Positions 1 through 7,386 of a stretch of 49,449 nt of DNA are shown one piece after another. A program made the position numbers and the translations under genes. The stretch spans positions 1 through 49,449 of IMG/VR virus record IMGVR_UViG_3300043331_000530; one strand, given 5' to 3'. Origin of the DNA: a virus. Positions within the stretch are counted from its first letter, which is position 1. Each line of letters opens with the position of its first letter. The notes below the pieces were generated by a model. The model was not told the DNA's origin, ran no database searches, and was given only the letters and a program-made list of their open reading frames with translations.

Positions 1-4
1 CAAT

Positions 5-94
5 ATATATATATAATAAGGTATAGACGCCAAATGAAATGGAAACCATTTAGTTAGAGATTTCAGCGCCTTAATCCTACCTTTGGCTTACAAG
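5..94. repeat. Terminal direct repeat, left copy
   Basis: These 90 bases are identical to 49360-49449. The left copy has one more TA unit in the preceding TA run, so the identity breaks inside that microsatellite. It contains a small inverted repeat, AAATGG-AAA-CCATTT (37-51). The simplest reading is the overlap of a circular assembly or a circularly permuted genome; a real short terminal redundancy cannot be excluded from sequence alone. Confidence 0.95.
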
Positions 95-105
95 GGGGGT
101 CATTC

Positions 106-134
106 TTTGCTGACTCCCTACTCTCTCACTCACC
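106..134. repeat. Inverted repeat arm flanking the genome junction
   Basis: The bases from TTTGCTGACT to CTCACTCACC are an imperfect reverse complement of 49239-49271, which runs from GGTGAGTGAG to GAGTCAGCAAA. The arms sit on either side of the AT-rich terminal repeat when the molecule is circular. This could be part of an origin or of a regulatory region. Confidence 0.6.
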
Positions 135-153
135 AGTGCAACCATTGCATCGG
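133..153. repeat. Dispersed palindrome, copy 1
   Basis: Core TGCAACCATTGCA with flanks CCAG and TCGG. It matches the family core TGCAA-N3-TTGCA and lies in non-coding DNA next to the inverted-repeat arm, downstream of the terminator of the 238-905 unit. Confidence 0.85.
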
Positions 154-214
154 CGTCTGACTGTAATCCGACGTGTGGCGTGTGGCAATAGGGGGAATAG
201 ATAGGTAGGAAGGA

Positions 215-249
215 GAAAAAAGGAAAAAGCCCCTGTACTAGCGGGCTTT
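215..249 (-). terminator. Rho-independent terminator of the 238-905 unit
   Basis: Read on the minus strand, AAAGCCC (249-243) pairs with GGGCTTT (232-226) and is followed by a T-rich run interrupted only by CC. The stem spans the stop codon of the 238-393 gene. Confidence 0.8.
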
Positions 250-393
250 CCTGACGCATTTGGGGCAGAGATCGCGGCCGTACTTGTGCTCCTCGCTGGG
301 TGGCTCATACGCCAAGTCTTGGAACTTGACCCATGCGCCACAGGCATTGCAGTGTTCCCACTGCTGGCCGTTTTTGTCAATGACGCCAGACAT
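238..393 (-). CDS. Small zinc-ribbon-like protein
   Basis: A 51-residue ORF. It carries two Cys pairs, CNAC around residue 15 and CPKC near the C-terminus, spaced as in a small treble-clef or zinc-ribbon fold. It follows the 453-905 gene in the same direction with a 59-bp gap and ends inside a terminator, so it is probably the second and last gene of that transcript. Function is unknown; similar tiny Cys-rich genes are common in the 45-48.6 kb early cluster of this genome. Confidence 0.7.
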   Translation of the reverse strand: MSGVIDKNGQQWEHCNACGAWVKFQDLAYEPPSEEHKYGRDLCPKCVRKAR

Positions 394-452
394 ACACACT
401 CCCTTGCAAGTTGAGGTGAGCGCCCTATTTCGGGGGCACAGTCGAGATGGGA

Positions 453-905
453 CTACTCGACTACTGCCTTCACACCGTACTGGGCGAGAATCGCTTGCAT
501 TCTCGACTTGTCGCCCTTCGCGGCAGCCGCCTCCAACGCGGCGTAGTCGCTTGGCGTGATGACCTTCGGGGCGGTTGCCCGAGCGACGCCCTTCGTCTGT
601 CCCGGGATGCCCGAGTCGAAGGCTGCTTGAATAGCCTCAGCAGACTCTCCCTGCTCGAACATGGGACGTCCGAAGCGGTCCTGTAGCCAGATCGTGTAGC
701 CTCTGTTGAAGAGGGAGGCGACGGCACGTTGGAACGTGTCGAACGCTGAGTCTCCCAGCATCTGGCGCACTAGCTCGACAGCCTCAGCAGGCGCGCCGCA
801 GATAGCTAGACAGTCTGCCACATCCTCGGGGCGCCGATACGTCAGGGTGATCTGCGCGCGAGTCGACTTGGACTTTGCGCCCACCTTGATCGGAGCGGTT
901 TTCAT
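453..905 (-). CDS. Hypothetical early protein, paralogue of the 48043-48429 product
   Basis: 150 residues from an ATG at 905 preceded by AAAGGAG at good spacing; an upstream in-frame ATG at 962 lacks such a site. The start MKTAPIKVG and the core FNRGYTIWLQDRFG resemble MKTESLRVG and FNRGFRIESQERSG of the 48043-48429 product, so the two look like divergent paralogues. The C-terminus (SDYAALEAAAAKGD) also aligns loosely with SPDELAALLQAAG. It is driven by its own leftward promoter at 1011-1039. No known domain recognised; a small nucleic-acid or host-interaction role is only a guess. Confidence 0.75.
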   Translation of the reverse strand: MKTAPIKVGAKSKSTRAQITLTYRRPEDVADCLAICGAPAEAVELVRQMLGDSAFDTFQRAVASLFNRGYTIWLQDRFGRPMFEQGESAEAIQAAFDSGIPGQTKGVARATAPKVITPSDYAALEAAAAKGDKSRMQAILAQYGVKAVVE

Positions 906-1010
906 ACAGTCTCCTTTGCGAGAGAAAACGCATTGTGAGACTGCGCCCCCGAAATAAGACAATTGTCACTGCGCCAGAGTCAGATGCACTCCCTCGTTGA
1001 ATGTACTGCC

Positions 1011-1039
1011 AATATAATGAGGCGACTCTTAGAAGTCAA
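1011..1039 (-). promoter_or_regulatory. Sigma-70 promoter for the leftward 238-905 unit
   Basis: On the minus strand: TTGACT (1039-1034), 17-bp spacer, TATATT (1016-1011). It lies about 105 bases upstream of the ATG at 905. Confidence 0.8.
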
Positions 1040-1110
1040 TAACAGATAGATTACATTTCTTACTCAAAACCATTACAAAGTTTTCCACATTCGCTGCCCA
1101 GGGGGCCAAG

Positions 1111-1199
1111 TGTGAGCACTCACTCCCTCGACTCAGGGGGGAGAATTGTGAGCACTCACTCACGACCAAGCTGATTTGGGACCGTGAGTAGTCGCTCAC
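1111..1199. repeat. Cluster of GTGAG...CTCAC dyads
   Basis: TGTGAGCACTCACTC occurs at 1111-1125 and again at 1147-1161. A variant with a wider gap, GTGAGTAGTCGCTCAC, is at 1184-1199. GTGAG repeats also occur near the genome junction (49240-49264). They look like binding sites for a dimeric regulator or like iterons; neither role is proven. Confidence 0.65.
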
Positions 1200-1319
1200 A
1201 TTCCCCGAGAGTACTAGGGCCCCCCTTGAGTGCTGTGAATCCCCTTAATGGCCTCCCCTATAATCGCCAGGATTTTTTCCTGAATGGCGTTTCACGTGGC
1301 TCCGGTGCACCCCCCTCTC

Positions 1320-1335
1320 TGTGACGTGTATCACA
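1320..1335 (+). promoter_or_regulatory. CRP/FNR-type operator-like dyad
   Basis: TGTGA-CGTGTA-TCACA is a perfect match to the classical CRP consensus halves with a 6-bp spacer. Its centre lies about 84 bp upstream of the expected start of the 1377-1405 promoter, a position compatible with activation. Binding is inferred only from the motif. Confidence 0.5.
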
Positions 1336-1348
1336 GCGGAGGTCTCGC

Positions 1349-1370
1349 CCGCAGAGCTGGTTGCACTACC
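1349..1370. repeat. Degenerate dispersed palindrome beside the late promoter
   Basis: The right half TTGCACTACC matches the palindrome family exactly, and the left half is only partly conserved. It abuts the -35 box of the late promoter, the place expected for an operator. Confidence 0.35.
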
Positions 1371-1376
1371 TTGCCC

Positions 1377-1405
1377 TTGACAAATTCTGACTCCGGTGGT
1401 AGATT
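1377..1405 (+). promoter_or_regulatory. Sigma-70 promoter for the rightward (late) unit
   Basis: TTGACA (1377-1382), 17-bp spacer, TAGATT (1400-1405). It is the only strong rightward promoter seen, about 60 bp upstream of the first gene at 1467, and may serve the closely packed genes up to 31676. Confidence 0.8.
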
Positions 1406-1466
1406 AGATTAGTCGCACTTCGCAATCCCCCCAATCCCATTACCTGAGGGCTGGAGGACCTGAGTC

Positions 1467-1676
1467 ATGAACAGGCGTTCTTTCCTCGTGTGTGCAGCGG
1501 CAGCCGCGGTGCTGCGTAAGCTCCCCCCGGCAGAGCCTGAGTGGATTCGCATAGCTGAGGCTGGCGTTCCGATACCCCCAGCGCCCTACAAGTCTGGATT
1601 TCTAATCTCCAGGGAACTCCTGGAAGATGACCTCTACGGCAGTCTGGACTATGCCTGGAGCCAGTATGTCAAGTGA
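1467..1676 (+). CDS. Small protein with Tat-like start and a capsid-like segment
   Basis: 69 residues, ATG 9 bases after GGAGG. The N-terminus NRRSFLVCAAAAAVL resembles a twin-arginine export signal. The C-terminal segment SRELLEDDLYG matches SKELMDDDLYG of the major capsid protein (9146-10042) in 8 of 11 residues, and a 14-base stretch (GATGACCTCTACGG) is identical at DNA level. It is the first gene of the late unit and overlaps the next gene by 11 bases. It may be a partial duplication of the capsid gene or a short capsid-mimicking peptide. Function unknown. Confidence 0.6.
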   Translation: MNRRSFLVCAAAAAVLRKLPPAEPEWIRIAEAGVPIPPAPYKSGFLISRELLEDDLYGSLDYAWSQYVK

Positions 1677-2241
1677 CCTAGGCGGTCCTGAGAAGCCTCT
1701 CGGCGTGGATTGGTCCGTGCTCATTCGGCAGGACCTGAAGCCGGACACTCCCATTCGCCCCATCTATACCCCCGCGGCGGTGGGCCCTAACGGCAGGGTT
1801 CGTCCTAGGCATCGCATGGTGGTAATGCTCCACGAGGCGGGGTGGAAAGCCAAGGACATTGCCAATGCGACGGGCTACACCCAGAGTCGCGTAGGGATCA
1901 TCCTCAATTCCAGGCACCCAGAGCTCCTCGAGCTACGGGAGAAGTTCGCTTCTCAGGTGGCGGAGAACGCCCTTGACGTCAATTCCCGCCTTCGCCTGTA
2001 CGCGAATGAGATGCTCACCATCATGGTGGGCCACGCCAGGAATGACAAGGAACACCAGCTAAGTAGGCTCGCCGCGAGGGACATCCTCCAGATGGCTGGC
2101 TTCACCCCGGTCAAGAAGATCTTCCAAGCGAATGCTAATATCCCAGTGGAGGATCTCAAGCGCCTTGTTAGCAACATCCAGGATGCGAATGAGGTCGTTC
2201 TGAAGGCGGAGGAATGGCGCGTGAAGGATCCGGCTGCGTGA
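1666..2241 (+). CDS. Terminase small subunit-like DNA-binding protein
   Basis: 191 residues from an ATG at 1666 with GGAG 5 bases upstream. Residues of about 48-75 (VVMLHEAGWKAKDIANATG) form a helix-turn-helix of the type found in small terminase subunits, where it recognises the packaging site. The rest is helical. It lies directly upstream of and overlaps the large terminase gene, the usual order. No stronger family signature is visible by eye, so the assignment rests on fold pattern plus context. Confidence 0.7.
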   Translation: MSSDLGGPEKPLGVDWSVLIRQDLKPDTPIRPIYTPAAVGPNGRVRPRHRMVVMLHEAGWKAKDIANATGYTQSRVGIILNSRHPELLELREKFASQVAENALDVNSRLRLYANEMLTIMVGHARNDKEHQLSRLAARDILQMAGFTPVKKIFQANANIPVEDLKRLVSNIQDANEVVLKAEEWRVKDPAA

Positions 2242-3854
2242 CTCTCCCAGCGTTCAATCCCTTCGACAAGGCCCGCTTCGCGGAGGCCGTGGACGACTAC
2301 GATCGCTCAGGACTTGAGGCTGTCAGGCAGCAGATGCGCCACAGGTTCCTGAATGAGTCCTACTACGCCGCGACCATGGTCCTGGGCTACAACATGCTTC
2401 GCCCTTCTACCCACGGCCCTCTCTGCCTCTTTCTGGACACCTGTAAGTCCAAGAAGCGAATGGAGCAGATGCCCAGGTCTCACTTCAAGACGACCATAGT
2501 GACGGTGACGGAGAGCATCCAGGAGATCATGCGCTGCAACTGGCTACGCAACCTCATAGTTGGGGATACGGACACTAACGCGGAGAAGCATCTCCAGAAG
2601 ATCAAGAGGCATCTGGAAGGAAACCAGCTTCTTCGATGGCTCTTCCCCGAGATGGTCTGGGAGAACCCGGACGCCCAGGCGCCCTCATGGAGCAAGAGGG
2701 AGCTTATGCTCCCGGGTGCGGCGAAGGAGCATGGGGAAATGAGCTTCGACGCCATCGGCGCCGGCTCAGGAGTAGTATCTAGGCACTACGACCGCATCGT
2801 GGCGGACGACCTCATCGGGGATGACGAGCTCTACTCCGAGACTGAGATGTCCAAGACGATCGAGTGGGCCACCGGTCTAGAGAGCCTCTTTGTGCCCCCC
2901 ATTGAGGAGGGGCAGTTGGACATTCCCTGCACCTTCTGGCGCACGGACGACGTGTACGCCTTCTTCGAGACCTTCTTTGGGCACAATGAGGAGGCAATCC
3001 GAACTGGACCCTATTCCTACCAGCGTGGAGAACTGGCAGTCTTCCGCAGGTCAGTGATAGAGGATGGGAAGATTATCTTCCCTGAGGCGATTAATGAGAA
3101 GTTCCTCATCCGACTAAGGGAGGTGAACCCAGAGCGGTATGCTGCCCAATACGCCAACGATCCCTATGCCTCGGACGTGGCGTACTTCCAGAGGCAGTAT
3201 CTCCGCTACTACAACTGGCTCATTCCTGAGCATGTCATTGGCAGACCCCTCCCCTCCGGTCTCGTGGAACGCATTCCAGTTAATTCCCTCCACATCATGT
3301 CCTACTGCGATCCACACGCTGGAGGAAGCGTCGAGAAGAGGATTGGCGGCACACGGGCAGCCGTCATTACGGTGGGAGTCCAGCCCAATACCGGCCAGAT
3401 TTTCATGTTGGACTGTTGGATCAAGAAGGCTCCCACCAACCTCATCATCTCCGAGATCATTCGGCAGAACGAAAAATGGCAGCCACAGTTCTTCTCCATC
3501 GAGGCGAATGGGCTTCAGAAGATGATTAAGCCCTGGCTCGAGGAGAGAGTTGCGAGGGAGAACAGACTGGACGTTCCCTATCGACCCTATATCCCAAAGG
3601 GGCCCAAGGACGGGGATCGGCGCATTCGCGGGCTTCAACCCCTCTTTAGGGCAGGCCAGATCTGGTTGCAGGAGGGCTTCCATGAGTTTGTGGGTGAGTT
3701 TCTGGCTTATCCGCGCGGTACTAAAGATGGTCTTGACTGCTTTGCCCAGGGCCTTCTAGACTGGGGTACCGGGTTCGATGGGGTGACAGAAGCGGAGGTG
3801 GAGGAGTTCGAGGAGAACCTTAGACAGCGATGCTCGGTCGCTACGGGGTACTAA
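2238..3854 (+). CDS. terL: Terminase large subunit
   Basis: 538 residues from a GTG that overlaps the preceding stop (GTGA); an ATG at 2214 is possible, but its GGAGG touches the start codon. The ATPase half has a variant Walker A, PRSHFKTT (79-86), and a Walker B, RIVADDLIGDD (186-196). The RNase H-like nuclease half shows acidic residues in SYCDP (D358), FSIEANG (E422) and KDGLD (D497 or D500). It cuts and translocates genome DNA into the prohead through the portal encoded at 5020-7107. Length is normal for the family. Confidence 0.93.
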   Translation: MTLPAFNPFDKARFAEAVDDYDRSGLEAVRQQMRHRFLNESYYAATMVLGYNMLRPSTHGPLCLFLDTCKSKKRMEQMPRSHFKTTIVTVTESIQEIMRCNWLRNLIVGDTDTNAEKHLQKIKRHLEGNQLLRWLFPEMVWENPDAQAPSWSKRELMLPGAAKEHGEMSFDAIGAGSGVVSRHYDRIVADDLIGDDELYSETEMSKTIEWATGLESLFVPPIEEGQLDIPCTFWRTDDVYAFFETFFGHNEEAIRTGPYSYQRGELAVFRRSVIEDGKIIFPEAINEKFLIRLREVNPERYAAQYANDPYASDVAYFQRQYLRYYNWLIPEHVIGRPLPSGLVERIPVNSLHIMSYCDPHAGGSVEKRIGGTRAAVITVGVQPNTGQIFMLDCWIKKAPTNLIISEIIRQNEKWQPQFFSIEANGLQKMIKPWLEERVARENRLDVPYRPYIPKGPKDGDRRIRGLQPLFRAGQIWLQEGFHEFVGEFLAYPRGTKDGLDCFAQGLLDWGTGFDGVTEAEVEEFEENLRQRCSVATGY

Positions 3855-4063
3855 TGGGCAATAGCGCGAGCCGATTTGATTTCAGCCTCAGTGAAGAAAC
3901 GGAGGCTAGCTGGCTAAGTTTCCTACCGATTTTTGAGGAGGAAATCTGGCCCATTTTCAAGGATAGGGGCTTCTCTAAGGATGCCATCCTTGTGGCCTGG
4001 ACTGTTAACCACTGTGTCAACGAGCTAACCCACATCGTTGACCTTTTGGAGGAGAAACAGTGA
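3854..4063 (+). CDS. Hypothetical protein
   Basis: 69 residues starting at an ATG that overlaps the terminase stop (TAATG). An alternative ATG at 3830 would overlap terminase by 25 bases. The product is acidic and predicted helical with several Trp residues. It overlaps the next gene by one base (TGATG), so translation is probably coupled. No family recognised. Confidence 0.65.
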   Translation: MGNSASRFDFSLSEETEASWLSFLPIFEEEIWPIFKDRGFSKDAILVAWTVNHCVNELTHIVDLLEEKQ

Positions 4064-4206
4064 TGGAAATAGCTCTTTCAGTGGCTCTCCTAATCGTGAG
4101 CCTCATCATAGCCATCATGCGGAACTCGTTCACCGCGGAACTCCTGGCACTGTGGGCCATCGCGGTGGCGATCATCCTCCGCGGAGTGGAGCTGGCGATC
4201 AAATGA
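4063..4206 (+). CDS. Small membrane protein
   Basis: 47 residues beginning at the TGATG junction with the gene before and ending in an ATGA junction with the gene after. Two hydrophobic stretches (about residues 3-18 and 26-41) are split by a short polar segment, MRNSFTAE. The arrangement would suit a small two-pass membrane protein, but lysis or other roles cannot be assigned. Confidence 0.6.
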   Translation: MEIALSVALLIVSLIIAIMRNSFTAELLALWAIAVAIILRGVELAIK

Positions 4207-4367
4207 CAGTTCGAGGAGCGTTTGACAAGGCACTCAAACCGGGGGGAAAGATGCCCAAGGGTAAGCCATACCACGACAAGTCCGCGAGGAAGGCGGAGAA
4301 GAAGGGCGGGAAGAAGGAGATGGTGAAGAAGCCACCTCCGCCTCGTGGCAGGAAGGTCCCAGTTTAG
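4203..4367 (+). CDS. Lys-rich small protein with capsid-like N-terminus
   Basis: 54 residues; ATG overlaps the preceding stop (ATGA). The N-terminus VRGAFDKALKPG resembles VRGAFDKVIAPG at the start of the major capsid protein. The remainder is highly basic (KSARKAEKKGGKK) and Pro-rich at the end. Its next neighbour starts inside its stop codon (TAGTG). A nucleic-acid-binding or capsid-interacting peptide is possible but unproven. Confidence 0.6.
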   Translation: MTVRGAFDKALKPGGKMPKGKPYHDKSARKAEKKGGKKEMVKKPPPPRGRKVPV

Positions 4368-4738
4368 TGGGGTGGGTTGGGGTAGACCTGGATGGGACAC
4401 TTGCCTGTTACTTCCCTGGGGATGAGGTGGAGACCATTGGGCCACCAGTCCCTAAGATGCTGGAGCGGGTAAGGGAATGGCTCTCCAGGGGCGTGGAGGT
4501 AAGGATCGTCACTGCAAGGGTTGCCCGCTGTGGGGAGGCAAATGAGCGGGGAATCTTTGACACGGTGGAATTCGCCGTGAAGCAGGAGCAGCTCATCAAG
4601 GCATGGTGCATCAAGTACCTTGGCCGCTCCTTGGAAGTGACGGCGCAAAAGGACTTTCAGATGATGGAGCTCTGGGATGATCGGGTGGTGCGGGTGGAAA
4701 CCAACACTGGCAGGGTTGCCAGGACGGGGAACGGATAA
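4367..4738 (+). CDS. HAD-superfamily phosphatase-like protein
   Basis: 123 residues from a GTG overlapping the previous stop. The N-terminal VDLDGTLA is the HAD motif I (nucleophile and acid Asp, residues 7 and 9). RIVTAR supplies the motif II Thr, and LWDDRVV supplies the paired Asp of motif IV. Such small phage HAD proteins hydrolyse phosphate esters, possibly nucleotides or DNA 3' phosphates; the substrate cannot be read from sequence. It sits in a string of overlapping small genes between terminase and portal. Confidence 0.75.
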   Translation: MGWVGVDLDGTLACYFPGDEVETIGPPVPKMLERVREWLSRGVEVRIVTARVARCGEANERGIFDTVEFAVKQEQLIKAWCIKYLGRSLEVTAQKDFQMMELWDDRVVRVETNTGRVARTGNG

Positions 4739-4866
4739 TGCTCAAGTCGGGGAAATCAAAGAAGGTGATCTCCGAGAACATCAAGACGGAGATGCGCCAT
4801 GGGAAGGGCCGGAAGCAGGCGGTTGCCATCGCCATGCGGAAGGCAGGAAAGGGGAGGAAGAAGTGA
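4738..4866 (+). CDS. Small Lys-rich phage protein
   Basis: 42 residues; ATG overlaps the HAD stop (TAATG). It is very basic. The segment GRKQAVAIAMRKAGKGRKK resembles the tail of short Lys-rich proteins seen next to portal genes in many phages, whose function is not known. It overlaps the next gene with a GTGA junction. Confidence 0.65.
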   Translation: MLKSGKSKKVISENIKTEMRHGKGRKQAVAIAMRKAGKGRKK

Positions 4867-5027
4867 GCCTTAATTTCGTCCCCGTTGGGGAGCGGGCCCG
4901 GTTCAGGAGGTACTGTAAGAGCCGGGGGATTCGGGGGAAGGAGCGGATGCGGAAACTCTGGATGGAGATTCAAGCCAAGAGAGATGCCAGTGCAATGATT
5001 GCATCGGAGCGTAAAGCTAATGCCTGA
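4863..5027 (+). CDS. Basic small protein; C-terminus carries a palindrome
   Basis: 54 residues from a GTG overlapping the preceding stop. Rich in Arg and Lys, helical. The DNA for its C-terminal ASAMIASE is palindrome copy 2, and the same codons in the same frame (ASAMLASD) end the 48631-49224 product. It overlaps the portal start by 8 bases. Function unknown. Confidence 0.6.
   Translation: MSLNFVPVGERARFRRYCKSRGIRGKERMRKLWMEIQAKRDASAMIASERKANA
4987..5007. repeat. Dispersed palindrome, copy 2
   Basis: Core TGCAATGATTGCA, flanks CCAG and TCGG. The right flank runs into GGAG (5006-5009), the likely ribosome site of the portal gene at 5020. Confidence 0.9.
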
Positions 5028-7107
5028 CATGCCGGTTTCGGTCATTGGGCCAGAGCCGATAGGGACCAGTGGGGCGAGGGTCGTGGTGGATGCTGCGAGC
5101 CACGAGCAATTCACCCCATTCGAGGGGGAAAAGGCTAAGCCCGCTCCGATGATCCCCCCGGAAATCAAAATGTCGGATGAGCAGCTTAAGCGCCTGGCTC
5201 TCTACCTGGACCACGAGTTGACGATTGCCTCGAGCGAACGGTTTGAGTTCATTAACCGCTTGGCGAGGTTTAAGGAGAAATACAGGACGAAGTTCCCGGA
5301 GTTCCCAAAGGACTGGCCCATAGCGAATTCCAGTCAGATTGTGATACCCGTTATTAAGACGGCGGTTCACACCCTGACTGCTAGGATCTACCAGACCATC
5401 ATGGCGGCGGAGCCTCCCGCGAGCATCAGGACGGAGGATCCGGAGTACCAAGACTTCGCCTACGACTACGAGAAGTTTTTCGAGGTGTACGCGGATGAAC
5501 GCCTGGATCTTCCGGAGGTGCTGGACGGCTGGGTTACGGAGCTTATCAAACTTGGGACTGGTGTGCTGGAGGTCACTACCAAGCTGGATAGGCGTGCCGA
5601 GATGGAGTATGACACCCTGGAAGGTAAGTACAAGAAGCGGGTGGCGGAAAGGTTCTCCGGGCCCATTATCTACCACATTCCACTTGAGGATTTCTGGATC
5701 CGACCAGCGTATCAGAATCCCGAGACTGCGCCATGGTGTGGGAAAGAGGTGAGACTGAGCTGGAGTCAGATCAAGGACATGGCCCTCTCTGGGGACCTGA
5801 ATCCAAAGCACCTGGATGACATTTGGAAATACTCCGGCAGTGGGGACCTGGATGTTCCAAAGACGGTCAAGAAGCAGGAGGAAATTGAAAAACTGAGGCC
5901 TACGGATAGGTCCACCTACAGCCTGTTCGAGTTGACGGTAAGGTGGGATGTGGACGGTTGTGGGAATGACGAGGAGTTGATGGTCTATTTCCACAAGCCG
6001 AGCAGGACGATCCTGAGAAGGAAGTTCAGCGGCTTCACCCGCCGTCCGTGGAGAGTAGGAAGATTCATCCCCATTGAGCATTGGTTTTATGCGGAGGGGA
6101 TGTGTGAAATACTGGAGCACTTGCAGGAGGAGATCAGCACAATCCACAACCAGAGGATTGACAATGCCACCATCGCAAACCTTCGGATCATTCTGGTGGC
6201 TCGCCTCCTTAAAGGGCTACGTCCTGGTGACCGCCTATGGTCCGGTAAGGTGGTCCGTGTCCAAAGCGTCAAGGAGGACGTTGGGACGCTCCAACTGGGG
6301 GACGTTTACCCTAGCACGGTGGCGAATGAGAATATCTCCAACCAGTATGTGGAGAGAGTTTCAGGTATCGGGGAAACTGCCACCGGCACAGCCCAGCCTG
6401 TCACTAGAACCACCGCAACCGCCCAGCTAGCCTTGCTGGAGGAGCTTAACAGAAGGTTTGATAAGGTGGTGAAGGGATTAAGAAGGACGCTGCGGGGGGT
6501 TTACCGAGATACGACAGACCTATTCTTCAAGATGGGGACCGGGGGACTAGCGGAGGAGTGGCTAGGCCCGGTGAGGGGCAGGCGGCTTGAGCAGTTCCTA
6601 ATGCTTCCATCGGACCTGCTTAAGAGGAAGGTAAAGATCCAGATTACCTCCACTAGGAGCACCATCAATAGGGAGGTAGAGTTCCAGAGCCAGTTGGCGG
6701 TGTGGAACCTGTTGCAGCAGATGTGGCAACAGGTCTTACAAACGACCCAAATGCTAGGGCCACAGGCGGCAGCGGTGATTCCTCTGCTAGCCCACGAGTT
6801 CGTAAAGGCAGTCCAGCCCGTCATGAAAAAGGTGATGCAATATGCGGATGCCCCTGACCCTGAGCAGGCTATTAGTGTCCTTAGCGTCCTGGAGCGTATC
6901 CTCCCGGCACCCGAGGACATGGGAGGAATGGGTGGTGCGCAGGCCAGCGAGGATGCGAATGCCCTTGTTGCCCAGCTCCAACAGCGAACAGCAGCCGACG
7001 TTGGAGGTGAGCCCGGCGCAGGGGGAGCGACTCCGAGAGCTAACGGAAACCGCGGGGTGGCAACTCCTCAGCCAGTACCAGGAGCGACTGTCCCAGGAGG
7101 CTTCTGA
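5020..7107 (+). CDS. Portal protein
   Basis: 695 residues from an ATG 10 bases after GGAG of palindrome copy 2. The segment SSQIVIPVIKTAVHTLTARI (about 105-125) and the later E-rich helical stem region resemble large portals of short-tailed phages. Portals of this size form the dodecameric vertex through which terminase packs DNA. Position between terminase and scaffold/capsid genes fits. The Gln- and Gly/Pro-rich C-terminus overlaps the next gene. Confidence 0.85.
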   Translation: MPDMPVSVIGPEPIGTSGARVVVDAASHEQFTPFEGEKAKPAPMIPPEIKMSDEQLKRLALYLDHELTIASSERFEFINRLARFKEKYRTKFPEFPKDWPIANSSQIVIPVIKTAVHTLTARIYQTIMAAEPPASIRTEDPEYQDFAYDYEKFFEVYADERLDLPEVLDGWVTELIKLGTGVLEVTTKLDRRAEMEYDTLEGKYKKRVAERFSGPIIYHIPLEDFWIRPAYQNPETAPWCGKEVRLSWSQIKDMALSGDLNPKHLDDIWKYSGSGDLDVPKTVKKQEEIEKLRPTDRSTYSLFELTVRWDVDGCGNDEELMVYFHKPSRTILRRKFSGFTRRPWRVGRFIPIEHWFYAEGMCEILEHLQEEISTIHNQRIDNATIANLRIILVARLLKGLRPGDRLWSGKVVRVQSVKEDVGTLQLGDVYPSTVANENISNQYVERVSGIGETATGTAQPVTRTTATAQLALLEELNRRFDKVVKGLRRTLRGVYRDTTDLFFKMGTGGLAEEWLGPVRGRRLEQFLMLPSDLLKRKVKIQITSTRSTINREVEFQSQLAVWNLLQQMWQQVLQTTQMLGPQAAAVIPLLAHEFVKAVQPVMKKVMQYADAPDPEQAISVLSVLERILPAPEDMGGMGGAQASEDANALVAQLQQRTAADVGGEPGAGGATPRANGNRGVATPQPVPGATVPGGF

Positions 7108-7375
7108 TTACCTCCACGCGGCGGAGACACCGGAAGACTTCCGCTACAGGAAGGGCTTCTGGGATGGACACCTGAGGACGGTAAACTATGTGAAAGTCCT
7201 CATCAACATGGCGGAGAGCACGGAGGAAGAGGAGATGGGCAAGGCCCTTGGAGAGTTGCTCAAGCCGTATCAAGGGATGATACTACCAAGGGGAAGGGAG
7301 GAGCAGGCGCAGGAGGAGAGGTTGGGAAGGGTCCTTAGAAGGGTGAAGGAAGCTAGGAATAACCCCATAGACTGA
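6959..7375 (+). CDS. Small head-region protein overlapping portal
   Basis: 138 residues if started at the ATG 6 bases after GAGG; this overlaps the portal gene by 149 bases in another frame. A shorter start (GTG at 7007) is possible. The conserved-looking part is GWQLLSQYQERLSQEASDYL through AETPEDFRYRKGFWDG, a pattern seen in small phage proteins next to portals. Mostly helical and acidic. Role unknown. Confidence 0.65.
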   Translation: MPLLPSSNSEQQPTLEVSPAQGERLRELTETAGWQLLSQYQERLSQEASDYLHAAETPEDFRYRKGFWDGHLRTVNYVKVLINMAESTEEEEMGKALGELLKPYQGMILPRGREEQAQEERLGRVLRRVKEARNNPID

Positions 7376-7386
7376 GGGAGCGAAAA

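Larger units (their letters stand above)
1..237. other. Non-coding junction region, left part
   Basis: No credible gene lies here. It holds the terminal repeat, an AT-rich TA run, one arm of an inverted repeat (106-134), palindrome copy 1 (133-153) and the tail of a terminator for the leftward genes. Across the circle it continues into 49225-49449, giving about 370 non-redundant non-coding bases. Confidence 0.7.
906..1466. other. Divergent intergenic control region
   Basis: 561 bases without a credible gene. It contains the leftward promoter (1011-1039), three GTGAG/CTCAC dyads (1111-1199), an imperfect hairpin (1265-1289, CGCC-AGG / CCT-GGCG), a perfect CRP-type dyad (1320-1335), a degenerate half of the dispersed palindrome (1349-1370) and the rightward late promoter (1377-1405). 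GGAGG at 1453-1457 is the ribosome site of the first rightward gene. Confidence 0.8.

Noticed and set aside
5017-6147. Long minus-strand open frame (376 residues) opposite the portal gene
   Set aside because: It is the antisense of a clear portal gene, lacks a ribosome site and has no domain pattern.
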